NCBI GenBank assembly: GCA_023053545.1
Contig: JAKZAN010000002.1
Coordinates: forward strand, 4,572,375 to 4,636,374
Source: Lepidurus packardi
Taxonomy: Eukaryota; Arthropoda; Branchiopoda; Notostraca; Triopsidae
DNA: 64,000 bases
Reading direction: 5' to 3'
Below the pieces are notes generated by a model. It was not told where the DNA came from and did not search any database. It saw nothing but the letters and a program-made list of their open reading frames with translations. Within the stretch, counting starts at the first letter, position 1; each line of letters opens with the position of its first letter. Position numbers and translations under genes: made by a program. Positions 35,217 to 46,991 of this stretch are shown here, piece by piece.

Positions 35217-38200
35217 TCCGACGAGATCAACGAATTGGTTAAACAGTTTTGGCAAACTGATGCGATCGGTATCAAAACTTCAAATCCCCCAAAATCTCGA
35301 GACGACGAAAGAGCACTTGCCATTATGGAAGCCACCACGAGAAATGTAGGCAAGCGGTACGAATGTGGCCTTCTCTGGAAAGAGGACCAACCACAGCTAC
35401 CAGACAACCGCTCAACCGCCTTACGACGTTTCTTTGCTCTAGAACGTAGGTTCTCAAAAGACCGCAAGTTAGCGCACAAGTACAAGCAAATCATCGACGA
35501 ATATGTTAAGCTCAATCACGCGCGGAAGATAGAGCCAGAGGAAATCCGAGTTTCGAATGGAAAAACGTGGTATCTGCCGCACCATGTAGTTGTAAATCCG
35601 CATAAACCCGATAAACTTCGAGTAGTATTCGACGCTGCTGCAACGCATGGATATTACTCTTTAAACGAAGCATTACTTAAGGGACCTGATCTACTAACTA
35701 GTTTAATTGGAGTCCTTCTTCGATTTCAATTTAGTTCCGTTATCTGCGGATATTGAAAAAATGTACCATCAAGTATTGGTTAAACCGGATGATCAATCGG
35801 CCTTTCGTTTTTTCTGGAGACATCCTAACAGTGATTATGCTCCCCATACATACCAGATGCTCGTTCATGTTTTCGGTGCGATATCGTCACCATCCATTTG
35901 TCTGTACGCTCTCCACCGTACCGCCGAGGACAACAAATCGAAGTTTCCACGTGTCGCGTCAAAAGTTAAAGAAAATTTCTATGTCGATAACTTTTTGGAT
36001 TCTGTTGAAACGGAAACTGAAGCAGTTACGATTTCTCATCAACTGATGGAATTGCTGAAACTCGGTGGCTTCAGATTAACCAAATGGGTTTCTTCCTCTC
36101 GGCATGTCCTAAATTCCATTCCCCCTTCCGAAAGAAATATCTCGGAGTTGAACATGGATCTAGATCGTTTACCATGCGAAAGAACCCTCGGCCTACTATT
36201 GGATTGCGAGTCAGATACCTTCATATTCCGGATCAACCTCCCGAAAGAAGCCACAACAAAGAGACAAGTACTTCGTTGCGTAGCATCCATTTACGACCCC
36301 CTTGGTTTTTTAAGCCCGCTAGTTTTCTCTGCAAAAATCTTACTTCAAGACATTTGGAGAGGAGGCTACGACTGGGATGAGTCTCTCCCGTTCGAAATTC
36401 AAACTCGATGGAACAACTGGGCCGGCGAGCTGCAATTGTTGGAGCAGCTTCGCCTATCACGTTGCCTCAGACTTCCTCAATCATCAGTCGGATCAGAACT
36501 GCACGTATTTTGTGACGCTTCACAATTAGGATTTGGCGCCGTGGCGTATATTAGACACGTTTACGAAAATCGCACCAGTAGCATCCATTTCGTTATGTCA
36601 AAGACCCGCGTGGCCCCACTGAAACCTATATCAATTCCCAGGCTCGAATTACAGGGCGCTATTATCGGACTTAGACTCGCCGCATCCTGCTGCAATGAAC
36701 TTCGTCTTCCCGCAAGTCAAGTTACGCTCTGGACAGACTCCACTACCGTGCTTCAATGGATTAACTCGTCAACGTGTAGATTCCAGGTGTTCGTTAATCA
36801 TCGCATTGGAGAAATCTTAGAATCAAGTAACTGCCGTCAATGGCGACATATTGTGGGAAAGGAGAATCCTGCTGACGATTGTTCAAGAGGCTTAACCCCG
36901 AAACAATTGCAAATGGACCATCGATGGTTCAAGGTCCGGCGTTTCTCACAAACACCGATTTATCGTTTAAAGACCAATCGTTCAAAGAACCACCAAAAGA
37001 AGACCCCGAAGTAGTACGAACTGCGTGGACGGGAACCTTAAGCGCGTCGGAAAATTCCTTAACTGGTCTAATGGAAAGATCCTCCACCCTTCTTCGGCTA
37101 CAAAGAGTAATAGCTGCAATGCTCCGTTTCGCAAAACGATGCAAAGGCACTAAGATTGAACAAATTTTATCAGTAAATGAACTCGACGATGCCTTATGCA
37201 TTTGCATTCGCTTAATACAAAGGGAAAGTTTCCCAGACGACTTCGAAGCCATAAAAAAAGACCGACCACTCGCAAAGAGCTCGCGTCTCGTACACCTTAC
37301 TCCATTTTTCGATGCACACGGCATATTACGAGTAGGTGGCCGACTGGAGCATTCTACGCTAAGCTATAATGCTCGTCATCCCATCATACTACCTGCCAAA
37401 CATCGTGTAACCGATCTTATAATCGAAAACGCCCATCGAGAAGTGGTTCACTCTTCAACAGATAGAACGCTCCATCAAACACGTGATCGTTATTGGATCC
37501 TCAGAGGCCGAGCGACAATTAGAAGCGTAATTTGGAGATGTACTATGTGCAAAAAACGCAATGCTAAACCTGAAATGCCTATGATGGCCCCTCTACCCCT
37601 TTTTTCGAATACAACCTTCTAACCCCCCGTTTTCATACACGGGCATAGATTATTTTGGACCCCTCTTCGTGCCCGTCCGTAGAAGTTCCGAAAAACGGGG
37701 GGTGTGCCTCGACACTTGTTTAACCACACGTGCGATCCATATGGAAATAGCGCGCACGCTGGATACCGACTCGTTCCTCATGAGTTTCCGCCGGTTCATA
37801 GCACGAAGAGGAACTCCAGCTGTGTGCTATAGTGATAACGGCACCAATCTTGTATCGGGATATCGAGAGTTGAAAGAAGGTATCGAAGCCCTAAATACCT
37901 CGAAAATAGCCGACGCTATGGCAACTAAGCAAATTGAATGGCACTTTTCCCCGCCTTCCGCCCCACACTTCGGGGGAGCTTGGGAGCGATTGGTACAATC
38001 TGCAAAATCAGCGTTAAAGAAAATACTCGGAACGCGCAGCGTGAATGAAGAAATCTTACATACTGTACTAGTCGAAATCGAAGCATTATTAAACGGGCGA
38101 CCGTTGACACACTTAAGTGTCAACCCTGAAGACTTAGAACCGCTTACTCCTAACCATTTTCTATTAGGGAGAGCCCACCCCAACCTGCCGCCCGATATTA

Positions 38201-38529
38201 TAAATCCTACTGAAGAAACCTCTAGAAAGAAATGGAGAGCCGCCCAAGCCATCGTAAATCATTTCTGGCAGAGATGGATGAAAGAATATCTCCCGTACTT
38301 AATCGAAAGAAAAAAGTGGTCACGCCCCAATCGCAATCTGCAGAAAGACGACGTCGTCCTAATCGCCGACAGTCAAACGCCTCGTGGGAATTGGCCCGTA
38401 GGCCGGGTAGTCAAGACGATACCCGGACCAGATGGAATCGTAAGAGCAGCTTTAGTAAAGACAAAATCCGGAGAATTCACACGTCCAGTGGCTAAATTAT
38501 GTATCCTCGAAACTACAACAGAGGTTTAG
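35217..38529 (+). pseudogene. BEL/Pao pol remnant (RT, RNase H, integrase), frameshifted
   Basis: Domains in order: connection to reverse transcriptase from 35217 ([21 protein letters not shown]), RNase H ([31 protein letters not shown]), integrase zinc region (HREVVH ... CTMCKKR), integrase core (TGIDYFGPL, YSDNGTNL, FGGAWERLV) and a C-terminal DNA-binding part ending at 38529. The frame changes at about 35720-35740, 36900-36915 and 37610-37625. The RT active-site box reads YVDN (35980-35991) where the family has YVDD, so one catalytic aspartate is lost. These breaks together show an old, dead copy. Pao-type elements are common in arthropod genomes. Confidence 0.9.
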
Positions 38530-38552
38530 AGAAGCTAAACCTGGGCCGGCTA

Positions 38553-38806
38553 TGTCGCGGACCAGTTCCGCGAGATTCTGGGACATACGTCAACGGTTCC
38601 GGGAAATACGTCGACGGTACGTTGTGAGTTGGGCGAGGGCAGGGTTGACGAGGGACAAAGGAGGAGCGGAGGGGAGATGCTCGAGAGACATCGGAGAGAG
38701 TGTTAATGGATAACTTTGTAATCGGTTTTTTTGCTATGTTTGTTATTACATTTAATCGGAACATCGAAACTCGTCTCCCTGTCACTATTTCGTTATATCG
38801 GTGACA
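38553..38806 (+). repeat. Probable 3' LTR of the BEL element
   Basis: The stretch after the pol stop begins TGTCGCGG and ends GGTGACA, the TG...CA form of an LTR. With no second LTR in the window, the ends cannot be confirmed by comparison. Confidence 0.4.
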
Positions 38807-39022
38807 AAGACCAAGAGTCAAAAGTACAAGAGTAAGTTAACTTTGATTTTTCCTTAATTGTTGTGTATTGAAATATTGCTTTCATTATTCTATGTACTTA
38901 TTATATTCAATTATTTTCTAGCTTTTTTGCGTAATTTTATTATAGTCAATCATTGTAATTTGAATATAATTTTAGTGTTTGATTAGTTTTCATTGTCTAA
39001 TTTTTTCGTTTCGTCCGTTCAG

Positions 39023-39567
39023 GTGAAGCTCAGAAAACTCTTGAAGAGAGTTTGACGAATAACGACACTGGCTTTGCCTTTGAGTTACGTTCTACTTCCA
39101 AGCGAGTCAACTCCCTGTCGAGAAGTACGTTGAATCGGCATTCAGCTGTGGGAACTGTAATGTCACGCGATACTTAACCGCGAGGGAAACCGCCTCCGCG
39201 TCCCACGCCTTCGTCAATGCCTTATCAAAGCGATGACGACAGTGGGAAAGCTTATGACGACAACGTGGATGATAGTAGTTTGACAGAAAAGCCTTCGGAA
39301 TTGAGTTCGACTGATTCGAACGAATCGGATTCCGAGGATGGAAGCCAGCAATCGGATCCGCATTCCTTTGTGAATCATTATGCGAACGTGAACGACACGC
39401 TGAGGCAATCTTGGAAGCGACAGAAGCCGGTTAAGAATTATTCAAGTTACACAGATTCTGAGCAAGAAGGAAGTGCAGTAATGAGTTTAAATGGTGGACA
39501 AATTGTTATGAATAACATGGCTCGGTCTCGAGCACCACTGCCGGGTTTCTCATCATTTGTGTCGTGA
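39023..39567 (+). pseudogene. sdk: Sidekick-like cytoplasmic-tail exon with in-frame stop
   Basis: After an acceptor at 39021-39022 the exon encodes GEAQKTLEESLTNN, FELRSTSKRVNSLSRSTLNR, a stop (TAA at 39175-39177), and then, in the same frame, PRGKPPPRPTPSSMPYQSDD, an acidic Ser-rich stretch, and the C-terminus PGFSSFVS. The conserved sidekick tail ends in a PDZ-binding GFSSFV; here one Ser is added. The TAA cuts off about 130 residues, including the PDZ ligand. It belongs with the FN3 remnant upstream, but no transmembrane exon lies between. AATAAA follows at 39940-39945. Confidence 0.78.
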
Positions 39568-39939
39568 GAATTGCCTCGTTTTCTGAGTTGTTATTAGAGA
39601 GATTTCTTACCTGGGCTGAAGTGGAAAGTGTGTGCGATGTGTGAGATCTGCCAATTTGGCTACTGTTTTGTATAAATCTTTTTCCTCACTGTTTTTATTT
39701 CGTAATTGCCGGTGACCTTCCTGCATCACAGTGTTCTTGTGTAGGTAGATGTGGCCTGGCTAAAGGGGAACTGGTATGCGGCGATCTCTTAGAAGCTTGA
39801 CTGGAACTTCTTTGATTGTCTAGAATGTTTTCTCTTGTAGGTTTATATTTATCTTGAAAATACATTTGTGTCATGTGTAAAAACCTTGAAAGCATTCATA
39901 AATGCAAGCGATTTTCATTTTACGATTTGCAATTTTTTA

Positions 39940-39945
39940 AATAAA
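39940..39945 (+). terminator. Poly(A) signal after the sidekick-like tail
   Basis: AATAAA lies about 375 bases after the final stop of the tail exon, so the remnant may retain its original 3' UTR. Confidence 0.5.
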
Positions 39946-40042
39946 GAGCGAAGAGAAGCTTTTCTTGGCTTTTTTCCATAAGGAATAATGCTGTAATGCC
40001 AAAAGTTAATCCTAAGAAAAATCTGTTTTAGACAATTCCATC

Positions 40043-40077
40043 GAATTTGAATAGCGCGCGTTACGCTATTCAAATTC
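40043..40077. repeat. Perfect hairpin, 14-bp arms, 7-base loop
   Basis: GAATTTGAATAGCG, loop CGCGTTA, then the exact reverse complement. Confidence 0.8.
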
Positions 40078-41040
40078 AATAGCTCGTTACACTAACGGCC
40101 GCAACCGGCGCTTTGTCCAACCAGTGCAGCCTCAGTCGCTCTCGCAAAGTCGAACAAGTTAAATGTTCAGACAGAAACTATTGTTATGCATAACTTTATA
40201 TATAGAATAGTTGTGTTTTAGCTGAATTTACGTAACTTAGTTTGTCAGCAGTTACGAACAACATTCCTGTTAATTTATAAGCATTAATTTAGCTTCATTT
40301 GTGGATTTTGTGCGTGTTTTCAGTGCGAAGTTTCATTCAAACGTTTGGGCGTGTAGGCCCGTTTTATAACGTCTAAAACGGACGATTTTGTGAAATTTGG
40401 GCTGGACAAGCTCAAACATGATGCCACTGGGTTATTCGTTTTCACCTTTTGCCTGCTCCAGTTGGTAATTATCATTTGAATTTTTTAGGAGAGACATCCT
40501 GTTATTTCTTCGCCTGTTATTCAAATGAAGTTGAGTGAAAACATGGCATGCCACGTGGGAGAGTTATGTATGAGATTAAGGAACGATATTTTAAAATGTA
40601 TTTAACAGTTTAATTTAATGAAATAGATCAGTAATAATAAAAGGAATAAAATAGGTCCGTCCTCTTTACGTCGCAGCTTTCGTTCTTATGAATTCGGAAA
40701 ATTAGTTAGTTATTTATACATGTAAACGAATGTTTATATTTCTCCATTCATACATCGTCGTAAGCAATTGTAAGCTTTCTTGCTTAATCCCCAAGTGTGG
40801 CTAGGAGACGTGGACTTTCCACAATTTTCGTTCCTATTCATTTGTTGTGTACAGTTACTTGTTATGTGTGCAGTTATTTGTTGTGTACAGTTATTCCTTG
40901 CCATTTTCCTTAATTTGTTTTTTGTTTTTTTGGCGGGAATAGAATTGCTAGAACGCAGAATGTCAGAGCACAGAATGCCGGAATTTAAAAAAAAAACTAC
41001 CAATCACGTTGCTCGTTGCTAATGTTGCCATTGCCTCTGG
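40078..41040. other. Non-coding stretch
   Basis: No exon is recognised. At about 40845-40900 a 17-18 base unit (TTGTTGTGTACAGTTA) recurs three times. The GC content rises just after 41040, where the exon-module locus seems to begin. Confidence 0.45.
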
Positions 41041-41984
41041 CGAAATGGATACAGCCCTCTGTAGGCACTCGCCGCCACTTTGCATAGCGGACGGAATTTA
41101 TCCCGTCAGCCATTTTTGTGAACAGACGCCAAGCCGACTCCACGTCAGGTAAATTGCTCCCGTTTTATTCAAATTTTTTTACTCCCATCCGACTTTTATC
41201 AAACTGAAAGGCAAACAGACCTAAGTATTATGCAATCAGCTTGCATATTATCACATTTTGTTAATTAAAAGTAACGATTTTGATACTGTTCGTCATTATT
41301 CCCAGGGGTAAGCGTCAGTAGATTTCGAACAATTTTTCGAACGTTTGCAAGTTTATTCGCTTGCATTGGCTACATATCGCCATTAATTCAATTAACAACT
41401 ACTAGGAAGTTACCATATTCTGCCTTCCGTTTCCTCTAGTTAGGTGAAAATTTAGTTTATCCTATTTTTTCACGAAAATGTTCAAAATCCGATTTGAGCA
41501 ATTTCCAGATTTCTCTTAATTCCTCAATCCTCATGATTAACAACAAAGATACACGCCCGGAGTGTAATCCCGTTTTTGGATTTAAAAAATTATCAGCACA
41601 AACAAATTTAGCAATTTTCCGACTAAAAAACTTAATATTAAAAATTCCCGCATGGCCGCCATGTCCGGTCCCGGCCAAAGCTCCAGCGAACGTTTTTGTC
41701 CCCGCCCTGTTCCGCCATTTTTATTTGCCTAGTCGGGTGGGATGACGTACTTTTTTCGAGACTCAAATTCAGCTTGTCAAAGCGTAAAACCGTGTTAAGT
41801 TGTGGTTAAAGATGAACAATATTACTAAGAGTTGTCCCTTTTCTATTTATTAGGTGGTGACAATTTTCACAAACAGTACTATTGTTACAACGTGTTAAGT
41901 GTGTGGTCCTTTCCCTCCTCCCGTTCCACTCAGCCAACTTTATCTCCCTGCCTGTTGCCATCCTTTTAGAGAAGAAAAAGAGAA

Positions 41985-42320
41985 CCGCCACTTTTGTGTC
42001 TGCTAAACTGAGGATGCGTGGAGACAACTATTATTTCATCTTCTGTGGGAGCTGCCAGGAGAACCAGAAGAAAAGTTATGCCAGGAGTTGAAAAGTGTTG
42101 TGGCCGGTTAGGTCTTTAGCTGCAACATTTTAACTTCCTGGGGGGCAGAGAAGTCTTCGCTGTGCCGTACAATAGGTCTTAAATGGCAAAAACAGCGAAA
42201 ACTTTTCTGGGGTCAGGGGTCAAACGGGTGGTGGAAGCCTCGACTGAAGAACGCGAAGACGCCGCCAAGCAGGGGAAAAAGTTTCGTCTGTGGACATTTC
42301 TGGCTGAGTACATTCTTTTC
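41985..42320 (+). repeat. Duplicated module A, copy 1
   Basis: Shares TGTGGGA...CAGGAGAACCAGAAG, TATGCCAGGAGTT, GGCCGGTTAGGTCTTT, TCGACTGAAGAACGC-like and AAGTTTCGTCTGTGGA with copy 2 at 45515-45825, in the same order. One- and two-base indels shift the frame between copies. Confidence 0.75.
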
Positions 42321-42434
42321 TATTCATTTTAGATATTGATAACATTGTTAGTAACTAACTTCCATCTCGTTTACAGGTTTTCACTCCGTTTGGGTCCCTT
42401 AGCGCTCCGGCTGGGATTTTGCCGTGTTTTCAAG

Positions 42435-42838
42435 ATGGTAGCTGTTGTTTTGAGACATCCACGTGGTCGCTCAGTCGAGGTAAGAACTTGTTTGAATTTT
42501 TTCCAAAGTGGCTTTCTGGTTTCTTTCCCTAATCGAAGAGTACATTTTATGTTTGAACATGTTGCTTAACATGTCCATAGAAGATAGATTGCTTTGAAAG
42601 TGTTTAAAATGGCTTAGCTTTAAAGTTTTCATTCTTATTTTATAGTTTTATTCTTGTTCTTCTTTCCTAGGAAGTTGACGAGACCGCGAGAAAAGGGAGG
42701 GCGAAGTCTCGGAAGGTTATTGGTCGTAGGAAAGCTAAGCAAAAGGGGAGCAGAACCTGCACCTGGTCGACTTTGAGCAAAATCTCCGTCTTTCCCACAC
42801 TTGCTATGTCTCCAGCCAGCGAAAATGGATACATTTGA
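42435..42838 (+). CDS. Possible 70-codon spliced ORF in the module locus
   Basis: ATG at 42435 runs 15 codons to the donor after 42479. The acceptor at 42668-42670 continues the same frame for 55 codons to a TGA at 42836-42838. The middle is very basic (ARKGRAKSRKVIGRRKAKQK) and the end is Ser/Pro-rich. The paralogous block at 45985-46100 keeps the splice donor but its next exon reaches a stop almost at once, so the frame is not conserved between copies. I recognise no domain. It may be chance; given only because the splice phase fits. Confidence 0.18.
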
Positions 42839-43460
42839 GTCTTTTCAAAAAGGGAAGTACATTTCGTGTATTACTCTCTGCGTTCTTCTTTGTTGGGCAA
42901 TTCAAACTTTTTTTTTTTGAAAAAAATGGTAGTTTCTTGAGTTTGTGCAGAGAAAGCTTCGCTAATGCTAGCCACGTGAAGCTTTTGGGTTTGGAAGAAT
43001 GAAACAGTTCTTGGCCAGAAGTGTTTTATTTCGGTCAAACTTGCCGCATTGAGTCATTTTTGAGTTAGTTTTAATCCCAGTGATGGTAATTTCTTGCCCA
43101 TTACTGAGAAAGCGCCCGGAAGAGAACGTGTCATGTTTATTGCAATTCTATTCTCGTTTTATCTTCCGAGTGGACATGGGACTCGTTGGTGGATTTGCCT
43201 TGTCATTGGAATGAACTCGATTTTTTTTAAATTAATATTTGCCTGGTCCTAGGCTCTTATGTGCTTCAGACGGAAACTTTCTTCAGTTCCGCGGTGTTTT
43301 CAAGATTCTCGTACTCGTCCAATGTCTCGAAGGGAAAAGGAAGATGTAAATAAGTCGACTTGGGCAACGTCGCAATCGTCTGGAACTTGAACTCCGCGTG
43401 CAAGTTAGTACTTTGCTTTGTGTTACTTACATAATACTGATGCTTGTCTCTTTTGTTCTA

Positions 43461-43690
43461 GAATTCTCAGAGCGAAAACTAAGCTAAAGAGGACACTTCT
43501 AGATTCTTATGAGCCGCAGTTGTCAAATTCACCAGTTTCGTCCATGGCGTTCATAACTGAAGGTAAACTATTTTAAAATTAAATGAACTAATTTTCGATA
43601 ATTAACATCCACTTGATCATAGGCTGTTGTAAGCTTGAGATGGAGGTCTGTTGCGCTAACATTCTGTATCGAAACATTGTGTGAGCTGGT
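43461..43690 (+). repeat. Duplicated module C, copy 1
   Basis: Matches 44440-44650: an exon-like block with TGAGCCGCAGTT, TTCACCAG and GTTCATAAC, a short AT-rich intron-like spacer containing AATGAACTA, then a block with GCTTGAGAT and TTCGTAT/CTGTAT. Across about 55 bases the two copies have no indel and share one open frame (EPQL..SP.SS..FIT). Confidence 0.7.
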
Positions 43691-44159
43691 CCTATCATTG
43701 GGAATGTTCTTTGAATGGTAAGTTGTTCCCTTGATAATTTTGCTCCAAAAAGAGTTCCGTAGTGGAAATTTTTTTTATGTATTCATGTTTTTCTCATTCC
43801 TCTTTGCTCTAGGCTTCCACTTTTGAGCCCGTAGTGCTCTTTCCTCGCTATTTAGTAGCGCAGGCATTCCTAAAGAAGATTATCCTTGCATCAATGGCGA
43901 TTCCTCCAGCTGCAATACCGAAGATCATCGTCATCATCAGCTCTTCCCTCAACCCTTGCCTTGCCTTTCAGCGCCGACGTAGCTGATCCCGTTGAAGTTC
44001 TTCACGTCGCCTTTGATTCGGATTTCGGATTCGCCCTTTCTTGTGATGGAACTGGAGACCCAGAGGGCATAAGGTATGCTAGGAGGTTTGGCTGCGGTAA
44101 ATCGCTTAAAGATTTGCTGCAATCCAACTTTCTGGGGGCCAGAAAAGTTTCCGTTGCTG

Positions 44160-44297
44160 CATGATTCGTTAGGTCTTTAATGGTAGCAACGGAGCTTCTC
44201 TAGTTTTTGGGGGGGCGTGGTTTAGGGGGATTTTGGATAGCGATGGAAGTCAGTCAGGCCAGGGTTGAGTTCGTCTGTGGATTGAGGAAGTGGAGTA
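44160..44297 (+). repeat. Duplicated module D, copy 1
   Basis: GGTCTTTAATGGTAGCAACG, GAGCTTCTCT and GGGCGTGGTT recur at 44655-44797 (copy 2), both copies ending at a GGA|GTAAGTTTT donor. A third relative of the first part lies at 45695-45735. Confidence 0.7.
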
Positions 44298-44439
44298 AGT
44301 TTTTATCTTATTTTTTGTTGATTGAATATTAATAGTTTTATTTGTAATTCAAAAAGGCCTTCTCAACCGGATTCCCTGCGTTACTACCCAAGATTGTCTT
44401 CATTTGAAGCGTTTGTGAGGCTAAACTCCATCCACTTTA

Positions 44440-44650
44440 GAAGAAGACGAGGATTCATGTGAGCCGCAGTTAGCCGTTTCACCAGATTCATCTTTGGTGT
44501 TCATAACGCAAGGTCCATTTCTTAATTTGAATGAACTAGATCTTTTTTTTATTAATATCTGCCTTGTCATTGTCTAATAGGCTTGAGATAGAGCTCCGTT
44601 TGGCTACTATTTCGTATTGAGAAATACCGCGAGCAGGCCTGTTCATTTTC
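44440..44650 (+). repeat. Duplicated module C, copy 2
   Basis: Paralogue of 43461-43690. The preceding exon-like block (from 44357, GATTCCCTGCGTTACTAC) also has a relative at 44862-44960 (GATTCCCTGCGTTATTAC), so the duplication unit spans several exon-like blocks. Confidence 0.7.
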
Positions 44651-45514
44651 AGTGTGTTAAGTCTTAAACGGTAGCAACGGAGCTTCTCTGGGTTTTGGTG
44701 GGCGTGGTTCGGGTGCATTGTGGGGCCTGTGGAGGATGGTGCATTGTGAGGCCAGCAGGAAAAGGGCGTTATATTCGGGTGTGGTGATGAAGAGGCGGAG
44801 TAAGTTTTGACTTCTAATTTTTGTAATTCTTTATACTAGTGTTGTTGTTTTATTCAAATAGGCTATCCATTGGATTCCCTGCGTTATTACTTAACAACAT
44901 TTCAATGACATTGTGCCTTTATGTTGTTAAACGCCGTCCATTAGAAGAAAGCGAAGACATAAGAAGTGTCTCGGTTCTGGCCCTCGACCCACGTCGTAGT
45001 AGAATTCGCCAGAAGTTTCGGTTTGGGAAGCCGTTCTCTGGTTCGCTACCATGGATTGACGAACCCGAACCGAAGCTGCGTATCACTGCATGTGTTTTTC
45101 TTATAAACATCAAACCGTGTCCGGATAGTTTCAAGAGAACGACTCCACAAGTTTGTTGCCTTTGAACGGATGTGCACCCTGAAGAAACCCTATAACGTCA
45201 GTTGCTCCCTAGCAAGCAATCAGTGCAGACTTGGTTTTCTCCAGCGACCTTGTGAAAGTTAGTAGTGAGTTTATAGTTAAACATTACCAAGCATGTTGAA
45301 CATTAACAATCGGATTAAGCGTTATCTTCGAAAACATTAAGAATTGGATCTTCCAAAACCTGGAGTCAATTCAAGTGCGCGTTTAAAGTGTTAAGTGTGG
45401 TGTTCGGCAAAACTCTGGTCAGGCCTACGCCAGTAAACAAAAAATGTGTTGGTGTTAAGTGTGCTCTCTACTTCATCCCTGCCTTACATCATCCTTCGCC
45501 GTCGACAGAATTTG

Positions 45515-45825
45515 CAACTTTAATCTGCTAAGCTGATATTCTGCTACTTGGAGGTAGCTACTTACCTTCTGTGGGAACCAGGAGAACCAGAAGGAACAGG
45601 TATGCCAGGAGTTAAAGTGTTGTTGGCCGGTTAGGTCTTTTGCCGCAACTTTTAATTTCCTGGGCGGCGAAAAGTCTTTGTTGTTGCCATTCATTAGGTC
45701 TTTAATGGTAACAACGAAGCTTTTCTATGGTTAACGGGTGGTCAACGGATTTGGGGAGCCTCTATTGAAGAACGCAGCCCAGGCAGGGATGGAAGTTTCG
45801 TCTGTGGAAGCATTTACCTGATCCT
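45515..45825 (+). repeat. Duplicated module A, copy 2
   Basis: Paralogue of 41985-42320, about 3.5 kb away in the same orientation. Module B (42385-42480 and 45985-46100) follows each copy at the same relative position. Confidence 0.75.
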
Positions 45826-45977
45826 TGGGATTCCTTCATGCCCTTTTCTTCAAATCCCAGTGTTTCCAAGAGCGAAAAGTGCAAAGGGAAGTTTCTTCTG
45901 TGGAAGCATTTGCCTGATCTTTGGGATTCCTTCATGCCCCTTCTTCAAATCCCAGTGTTTCCAAGAGTGAAAAGTGC
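45792..45977 (+). repeat. 96-bp tandem duplication
   Basis: Units 45792-45887 and 45888-45977 share GAAGTTTC, TCTGTGGAAGCATTT, GGGATTCCTTCATGCCC, TTCTTCAAATCCCAGTGTTT and CCAAGAG.GAAAAGTGC, with few changes. It adds local duplication to the larger module duplication. Confidence 0.85.
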
Positions 45978-46332
45978 CGCGATAGACCGTTCTTTGGGTT
46001 GGTCCCTTGGTGAGCTTTCTTCGCATTCAGCGGTGTTTCCAAGATTGCCTGCGAAGCCAAAGTCAACTTTTGTAAGTCGGAGTGTTCGCGAAGTCGAGGT
46101 AAAACTTAATCTTTTTCTTTCCCATGTCTTTTAAATTTTGATTCGTTTGTATACATTTCGAACTTACTTTTTTCTACTTTACGTTTCGTTGCAGGTTCTT
46201 TGGTAACGTTAATCGACTGAAGTGGGTGGAAGGTGGCGAAAGGGGAAGGACAACTGGGTGTTGCGACATTCATGCGATGTACCGAACCGGAAATGCAGAA
46301 ATGAGGACGACTTGAAGAACGTCTCAAACATG

Positions 46333-46502
46333 TGCAACTTGTGTTGTTTTTTATTTGACCATCGGAAGTCTACAAACACAAAACTCGGCAAGTTTTCTCC
46401 TTCTCCAAAGTCCTTCTCCTTTACACACGTTTTCTGCAACTTGTGTTGTTTTTTATCTGTCACCGGAAGTCTACAGACGCAAATCAGGACAAGTTTTATC
46501 CT
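46333..46502 (+). repeat. About 102-bp tandem duplication
   Basis: TGCAACTTGTGTTGTTTTTTAT, CGGAAGTCTACA and GACAAGTTTT-like segments appear at 46333-46404 and again at 46435-46502. Confidence 0.8.
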
Positions 46503-46991
46503 TTTCATGCGTTTTGTGTTTTCACTCGTTTTGGGAGCCTTCCTCTGCGGATGTGTTTGTGCACACTTATTTGTAAGTTTTAAACATTTTGTTTATGATT
46601 TGATTTCGTGTGTACTGAAATTTTTCTCTTCTTTTAGTTTTTGGTGGCGAAATGAAGGGGAAGAGGAAGTAATCCTGTGCCAAGAGGTATACATCTAACG
46701 AATCCGATTTCAGTTTAAAGGTCATGGGGATCTTCGGAGTGATGGTAGTAACACTTTAAATTTACATTTATAAGTTTTTACTACTCATTGTTCCTTTCAG
46801 GCGAGCAAATAGAAGGCTGTTTGGATCGAATATTTGGATTGAAGTCGAATATGGATCACAAGATTTCGAAGCCATTTCTAAGATTACTGTGAAGGATAGC
46901 GAAGAGCCGGCTTACATGGAGTTTGTATTGTTGAGTTTTCTTTTAAGTTTTAAATTTGTTCACTTTTCCCTAATCACGCTTTAGAATCGGT

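Larger units (their letters stand above)
35214..38806 (+). mobile_element. 5'-truncated BEL/Pao LTR retrotransposon
   Basis: Sequence homologous to a BEL/Pao pol runs from about 35214 to 38529, followed by a likely 3' LTR to about 38806. The 5' LTR, gag and protease are absent, so the copy is truncated and cannot encode a full element. It lies in the same orientation as the sidekick-like remnant, between its last FN3 exon and its cytoplasmic-tail exon. Confidence 0.88.

Noticed and set aside
46222..46698. 158-codon open frame
   Set aside because: It crosses the two 102-bp tandem copies and predicted splice borders, has no domain, and the frame is not kept in the paralogous modules.
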